Assembly: GCA_003508835.1 (NCBI GenBank)
Contig: PUFA01000223.1
Coordinates: 1,488,001 to 1,552,000 of the forward strand
DNA from: Eonycteris spelaea
Taxonomy: Eukaryota; Chordata; Mammalia; Chiroptera; Pteropodidae
Direction: 5' to 3'
DNA length: 64,000 bases
In this document: positions 59,110 through 64,000 of the stretch, piece by piece
How the letters are laid out: each line of letters begins with the position of its first letter
How positions within the stretch are numbered: the stretch's first letter is position 1
Made by a program: the position numbers and the translations under genes
The notes under the pieces: model-generated
The model's database searches: none
The model's input: only the letters and a program-made list of their open reading frames with translations
What the model was told of the DNA's origin: nothing

Positions 59110-59420
59110 CTGTGTTTTTCAAAAGTGAGAAGAAGCCAAGAGAAAAGGCGCAGGGGAGGGAAGAGCGGATCCCTCCGCGAAGCCGCGAGCAGACTCGGGG
59201 ACGGTGCAGCCAACACGCGTCTGCAGCTGCGCGGGGCGGACGCCGAGCCCCGGAACCCGAACCCCGGAGAGATGCGCGGCGCATGCGCACGACTGCCTCG
59301 GTGTCCCTTCTCTCCCGATTCACCGTGTGGGTAATTCCGGGGAGGACGGCGTGGGACGCCCTCGATGGTGGCCGTCCAGTTCTGGGACACGAGCCACGGG
59401 CTGGCAGGTGCGGGCGAGGT
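59110..59420. promoter_or_regulatory. Small CpG island with an NRF1 site
   Basis: CpG-dense block rising abruptly from AT-rich DNA. 'ggcgcatgcgcac' (59278-59290) contains a perfect palindromic NRF1 site, a strong promoter mark in vertebrates. No recognised coding exon follows on either strand. Confidence 0.45.
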
Positions 59421-59790
59421 CTTGTCCGGATGCCTCCTCCAGGCGGGTAGCAACAGGGGCAGCAGTGGCACCCCGCTCTGTGCCTGGGTGGAGACCCCCT
59501 GGCAGGCCCCCCGCTGTGCTCCGCGGCCTCTGGGACACTGGGAGGGGACACGCTGGCCGTGATGGAGAAGAGGCAGGGTTCTCCAGGACACCTGTCAGAA
59601 GCCACAGGACACAGGAAGGAAGGAGGAAGATGGCCCCCTGGGCGTGAGGCGGGCTGTCTGTGCGAAAGGCAGCTGGATCAGACGGGCCGGACCCTCAGCC
59701 TCAGCCACCTCATTGTCCCCAAACTCTGACCCCGAGACTTCACTGTGGCCCTCGATGGCGTGGGCCTGGCACAGGTGAGTGCCGCATCCC
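59421..59790. other. Unassigned GC-rich DNA
   Basis: No recognised gene or repeat between the CpG island and the MIR remnant. Confidence 0.35.
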
Positions 59791-59794
59791 TCTG

Positions 59795-59860
59795 TACAGC
59801 CGAGGCTCAGAGAGGTTGGGGACTTCCCAAGCGGCAGATCGGGGCTCCGTCCCCTCCTTT
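59795..59860 (+). repeat. MIR fragment
   Basis: 'gaggctcagagaggttgggg' then 'acttcccaagcggcag' follows the MIR 'gaggctcagagaggttaag' core. Confidence 0.65.
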
Positions 59861-60375
59861 CTCCACCTCGCTCGCTGCTGGCTGCTGAGCCGCAGCGAGG
59901 TCTCGCCTTCCCAGAGTCACACAGTGGTGCTGGCAGCGCACCGAACACCTTCGGGAAGTGACTGGGAAGGACGCGGGGGGGGACCCGCTCGCCGCCTCCT
60001 CCGGGAGACGGCGTGTGATGCCGCGCAGGTGTGCAACGTGCTGGTCACCTGCTAAGTACCCCCATGGAGAGCGGGGGGACTCAGGCCCACCCCGTACCCA
60101 GCCCCCCAAACAGTGTCGTCCCCAGAAGCCCATGTCGGCTCCCCAGCGACTTAAGAAGGCCTCATGCTGGATGAAGGCCGGAGGAGGACTCACCTCTGAG
60201 GAGTCCGGGACTCCAACCTGTTTTTCTCTCCCAGCCACTGTCCTCCCGCTGCCCTGTGCCTGTGTGTCTCCTTTACATCTCCCAGAAGGTCCCCCACCCA
60301 CGCTGGCCGGGGCTCTCCCCCTGCCCCCTTTCTGTCCAGAGCTAACAAGCTCAAAGGCTAGGAGACAATGGGGGT
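59861..60375. other. Unassigned GC-rich DNA
   Basis: No recognised gene. Open frames overlap on both strands. Confidence 0.35.
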
Positions 60376-60376
60376 G

Positions 60377-60455
60377 GACGGGGCGGGGGGGGGGGGCACG
60401 GAGAGAATGGAAAGGGAGGCGGGGCGGGGTGGGGTGGGGTGGGGTGGGGTGGTGG
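60377..60455. repeat. G-run and (GGGGT)n repeat
   Basis: A G-rich run ('ggggcggggggggggg'-like) at 60380-60397, followed by GGGGT pentamers at 60426-60450. Strong G-quadruplex potential on the plus strand. Confidence 0.9.
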
Positions 60456-60589
60456 ACATCATTTAGATGCAGGCGACTGTGCTTCCTTTGTCACCTGGAT
60501 GCCAGAGAAGGAAAGCCAGAGAAAGTGCATCTAAATATTGATAGTGCCTGTCTCTGGCTGGTGGGACCATGATTAACGTTATGAAATTA

Positions 60590-61110
60590 ATTATAAAATT
60601 AATTCGTATTTTTCCTATTACAAAAACAGTATAAACTTATTGGAAAATTGTATGCAATATATTAGCAAAAAGAATAAAGTTCTAATCAACTTACCATTTA
60701 ATTGTCCTGAAACAACCACTTCAATATTTTTTATTCCTCCCTCATTTCCTTGTCTTTTCTTTCTTTCCCGTCTCTCCCTCCATCCCCACTCTCTCTCTCT
60801 CTCCTGTATCTATCGATTTCTCTACCTACTCGTCTCCATGTACTTCCTGAATTATCCGTCTAACATTGTGTCCCAAAAATATGGTATCAAATATGACCCA
60901 TTTTTCTTGCTACACACTTACTGAGAACTTGTTTTCATGTTATTAATACCTTTCCATCATCATTGTTTAATAACTGCAGTGTTTCACTGCGAAGTTTACT
61001 ATAACTTATGTAATTAGTTCCTTGTCATTGGACATTTAGTTTATTTCCCCAAATCTTGAAATGACAGATAACATTATGATGAACATACTTACAGTAAAAT
61101 CCGTGATACA
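60590..61110 (-). mobile_element. Ancient L1M 3' region, antisense
   Basis: Plus-strand 'ttcctattacaaaaacag' near the start. Further on are 'ggacatttagtttatttcc' and 'ataacattatgatgaacat', the antisense of L1 'tgttcattgcagcattgttt' type sequence. A C/T-rich stretch (60735-60805) interrupts the match. Confidence 0.65.
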
Positions 61111-61196
61111 TACGTGTGTGTATACACATGAGCCCCTGTGCCTCGTCATCCACCTTCGACGACGATCCACTTGTGACGGTCCTATTGTCCCTACAG

Positions 61197-61404
61197 CAGG
61201 GGGCGCACTGCAGTCCCCGGGCCAGGTGCGGCCCACGCGGTTCCTCCTCTGTAAGTATCGTTTCCTGCGCACGCCGCTGCGCCCCTCACCACGTGGTGTC
61301 TGTGGCTGTCTTCCTGCTGCAGGGGCAGAGCTGAGAAGCGACAGAGGTCCAGAGGCCTGAAATATTTACTCCCTGCTCTTTACAGAAAAAGCGTGCGGAC
61401 CCTG
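61197..61404 (-). mobile_element. hAT (Charlie-like) DNA-transposon remnant
   Basis: Ends are 'cagggggcgcactgcag' and 'gtgcggaccctg'. The right part 'ggcctgaaatatttactccc' then 'tgctctttacagaaaaagc' matches the familiar hAT sequence 'aaaatatttactatctggcc ... ctttacagaaaaag'. I could not see a convincing target-site duplication. No transposase. Confidence 0.75.
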
Positions 61405-61517
61405 CTCCACCGGCCTCCAGAGACCCTGGACCATCCCGCAGCCAATCCCAGACAGCGTGTCCTTCCGCATGCAAGTGCTTCAGATGCACCTGAAGGCCCC
61501 TTTAGGGTATGTTCCTG

Positions 61518-61906
61518 CAGATGAAATGGCAGGTCACAGGACAGGTTTGGCCGTGAGAAACCCACAGGCCAGCTTGCAGCAGCATCCCCGCCTAGCAGTG
61601 AGCCCAGGGCTAGCGACGGCGGCCCTCTGGCCTGAGGTGGGCTGCCTTCGTGTTGCTCCCATCTGCGGTGACCTCTGTGACTCACACTTGTGTCACTGTC
61701 GGAACTCAGACCGCTGTCTCCAGTTATAACCCAGGACGGTCGGCCCCAAACAGCCAGGACCATTGATAACAACAGCTTCCTTGGTTCCTGTCCTGCTTCC
61801 CACTTAGGACCAACCAGAGAAAGCCAATGCGCACCGCAGCTGGTCACGCGGGACACCCCCGCTTCCAGTCAGCACCCCCAGATGAAATGGCAGGTCACAG
61901 GACAGG
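61518..61906. repeat. Perfect 28-bp direct repeat, 361 bp apart
   Basis: The 28 bases at 61518-61545 recur exactly at 61879-61906 (both begin 'cagatgaaatggcagg'). Flanks differ, so this is not a simple long duplication. Confidence 0.9.
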
Positions 61907-61909
61907 CGT

Positions 61910-64000
61910 CCCCAGGCCCCGGCGTCCCACCAGGACACCCAAGCCTCCCTCTGTGCCCCTGAAGCTCCCTCCTCCCGCCTGTGGTGGGGCCGACCTGGGT
62001 GCAGCTGAGTGAGCAGCCTCTGCCCTTGTGGCTGGGGTCTCGTTGCGTCCCACAGCGCTGTGGGCAGAGCAGGGAAGGATGGGGGGACCCCGCCATCTGC
62101 ATGGATGCGCCGTCCTGTTTGCAGAGAGCATGGAGCAACGAGACCTTCCGGAACGCGCTGGGCCTCGTCTGTGCAAAGAGGAGGTCCTGGCTGGGCACAT
62201 GGCCTCTGGGCAGGCCTGGCACCGGGCTGAGGCTGCGGGCTCTGTCCGCCCTGTCGTCTCCTATCGTGTCTTCCTGCAGAGTAGCTGGGCTCCTAGGGCC
62301 TCTGTCTCCACCGACGTCGGGACAACCCCCTCTTCCCTCAGGGGTGCTGGCGAGCTGCCGGTGGCAGCTCCTGTTGGTGCCTCGGTGTCCCCGCTGTGAC
62401 GGAAGTGGCTCTCGTGGACGTGAACGCGGGTCCCGGCCACGCTGCCGCCGGCGTGCGGGTGGCTGCGCTAGGCGGCCGCAGCACGCGCTCAGCCGCATCG
62501 CCCGGCAGACGGCGCCACCGCGCGCTGCGCACGCCCCCGTGGCCGAGGCTCCCGGGTCGCTCTGCCGCCGCCCTGTCTCCCGCGGCCTCTGAGCTCCTTG
62601 AGGCAGCTGGCGCCCATCCCGTAGCTGGGTGAGGACTGACCTGGCACGCGCCATCTCTAAGCGAGGAGGGTCCGGGCGGGACCCCTGGGCCGCCGCCCAG
62701 GACTCCCGGGGGGCAGTCGTCCTCCCCAGGAGGCGGCCCAGGTCCCGACGCAGCGGTTCCACTGCACGATAAAGACGCCTGCACTGCACGAGAAATGCCT
62801 CTCAGGGTCCCCAGAGCTGCGGTCTCGGCGCCCGCTGATGGCCCAGCGCTGGGAGGGGCACGGCAGGAGCGAGGGAGGAGGGACGCAGCAGGGACGCGCC
62901 GGCCCGGGGCGCCCCCTGGCTTGCCAAGGGCCGGCGGTGCACGGGCAGCAGCACTGCTGGGCTCTCTGTCGCTCCTTCTCCGCAGCGGCCGCCTATCACG
63001 GCGCAGGGCGGGATGCCAGACACGCATGCGCCGGCAGTAGGGTGGGCGCTGGCCTCGGATGCCAGGCGGGCGCAGATCTGGGTACACGTGGCCCGGAGAA
63101 CGAAGCCGGCCTCCTGGCTCTGCCCAGCCGCGCTCTCTCTGGAGCAGGTTCCTGGCATCCTGCCGCCCCTGCCGGCACACCCTGGACCCGGACCCCTGGG
63201 GCTGAGCTGCCGAAAGCCACGCGGCGGGGGCCTTTCCTCCCTTCAGCAGGGCGGGGCTTTGTGGGGCCCCCACAGATGACATCGTGGCAGCCGCATGCAC
63301 CAGACCCTCGGTGCCGGCGGTGACTCAGGCTCAGCTCTGTCAGTGGACAACACGCCTTTGACCTCGAGTTGGGGCGAGCCCTGGGCTCTGCTTGGATTAC
63401 GCCTCCCTGGGGGCGACAACCTATTTTTAAAGGCTCATGTGGAAAAGCGCTCTTGCAGCTGTGCAAACACTGCCGGGTCACTCGTCCCGGCCTGCACGTG
63501 GTCTCCACGACGCTGATGGTGCCCCGGCTGCTGCTGTCCACATCTGAGGCACACCAGGGAAGGGGTCCAGCTCCCCTCTTCCCTGAGAGAGACCCAGGCG
63601 GAAACGAGACCCAGGGGCCTGACCCCGGGGATTACTGCAACCTCGTGGATCGCCGTCGACCCAGGCCGCCGCTGCTGCTTCGCCCCTTTGCGGTTCCATT
63701 AAATGAACGCATGTCAGCAGACAGCAGCCGGCCTTCTGGACACCGCCCACCCCCCTTCCCCTCCCCACTCCCCCCTCCCCTCGCCGCCGGGAGAGGCCCC
63801 GGCTCTGGCTCATCCATCCGCCTTTGAGAGTCAGGGAACCAGAAAACTGGATGGGGCCTCTGGGCCGACCAGACAGCCCCGGCCCACAGAGCCCTTCCAC
63901 CTCTGCGTTTCTGTCAGGAGGACCGGGAAGGTTCCGGTGCCTGCGTTTTATAATCTAAACCCTGCACTGCTGTGGCACGTCGCCTCACGGCTCCGTCTGT
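61910..64000. other. Unassigned GC-rich DNA
   Basis: CpG-rich from about 62380 to 63100. Frames of 306 and 320 codons on the minus strand are Arg/Ala/Pro-rich without family resemblance and overlap plus-strand frames. No exon can be supported. The window ends in ordinary unique sequence. Confidence 0.4.

Noticed and set aside
61869..63300. Minus-strand frames of 306 and 320 codons
   Set aside because: No recognisable family, low-complexity GC-rich composition, overlapping frames on the other strand, and they cover a direct-repeat copy.

Overview
The window is nuclear DNA of a placental mammal. The evidence is L1 (LINE-1) fragments of several ages, MIR and L2 remnants, hAT DNA-transposon remnants, AC microsatellites and CpG islands, with no densely packed genes. 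The young antisense L1 3' end at 5.87-6.57 kb reads to me like the L1 lineage of bats (Chiroptera); that is recall, not a search, and is less certain than 'placental mammal'. High GC, many GC-rich tandem repeats and a GC-shifted L1 suggest a GC-rich isochore, possibly near a chromosome end.

I find no complete protein-coding gene. The long open frames in GC-rich parts (up to about 320 codons) look like stop-poor composition, not genes. The best gene-related structure is the CpG island at about 36.7-38.4 kb. It holds three CCAAT boxes in minus-strand orientation, GC boxes, a strong minus-strand splice donor (exon end 37204) and, further right, a YY1 / E-box / NRF1 cluster. I read it as a promoter and first exon of a minus-strand gene whose first intron would run leftward, possibly with divergent rightward transcription. 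I cannot name the gene.

Layout. 0-4.1 kb: unassigned DNA with a notable inverted repeat (1.06-1.67 kb) and a G-rich minisatellite. 4.1-7.5 kb: an old sense L1 broken by two later L1 insertions. 7.54-8.33 kb: an orphan CpG island. 8.3-11.65 kb: unassigned. 11.65-13.48 kb: an old, GC-shifted sense L1 carrying a hAT element with recognisable target-site duplication. 14.5-14.9 kb: CA/TG minisatellite. 15-31 kb: mostly unassigned GC-rich DNA with one AT-rich island (22.5 kb). 31-36.6 kb: AT-rich candidate conserved elements, an ancient L1 and a MIR, leading into the 36.7-38.4 kb CpG island. 38.4-48 kb: L1 fragments and unassigned DNA. 48.8 kb: an AT-rich block with a 13-bp inverted repeat. 49.7-50.3 kb: CpG-rich. 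51.9-55.5 kb: L1 fragments in both orientations. 57.5-58.7 kb: AT-rich block. 59.1-59.4 kb: small CpG island with a perfect NRF1 site. 60.6-61.4 kb: ancient L1 and a hAT remnant. 61.5-64 kb: GC-rich unassigned DNA.

The alternation of GC-rich repeat-laden DNA with short AT-rich, homeodomain-site-rich islands around a CpG-island promoter resembles the surroundings of a developmental regulator gene. That is inference; cross-species alignment would settle it. I see no tRNA, rRNA or snRNA gene, no CRISPR array and no bacterial-type system.
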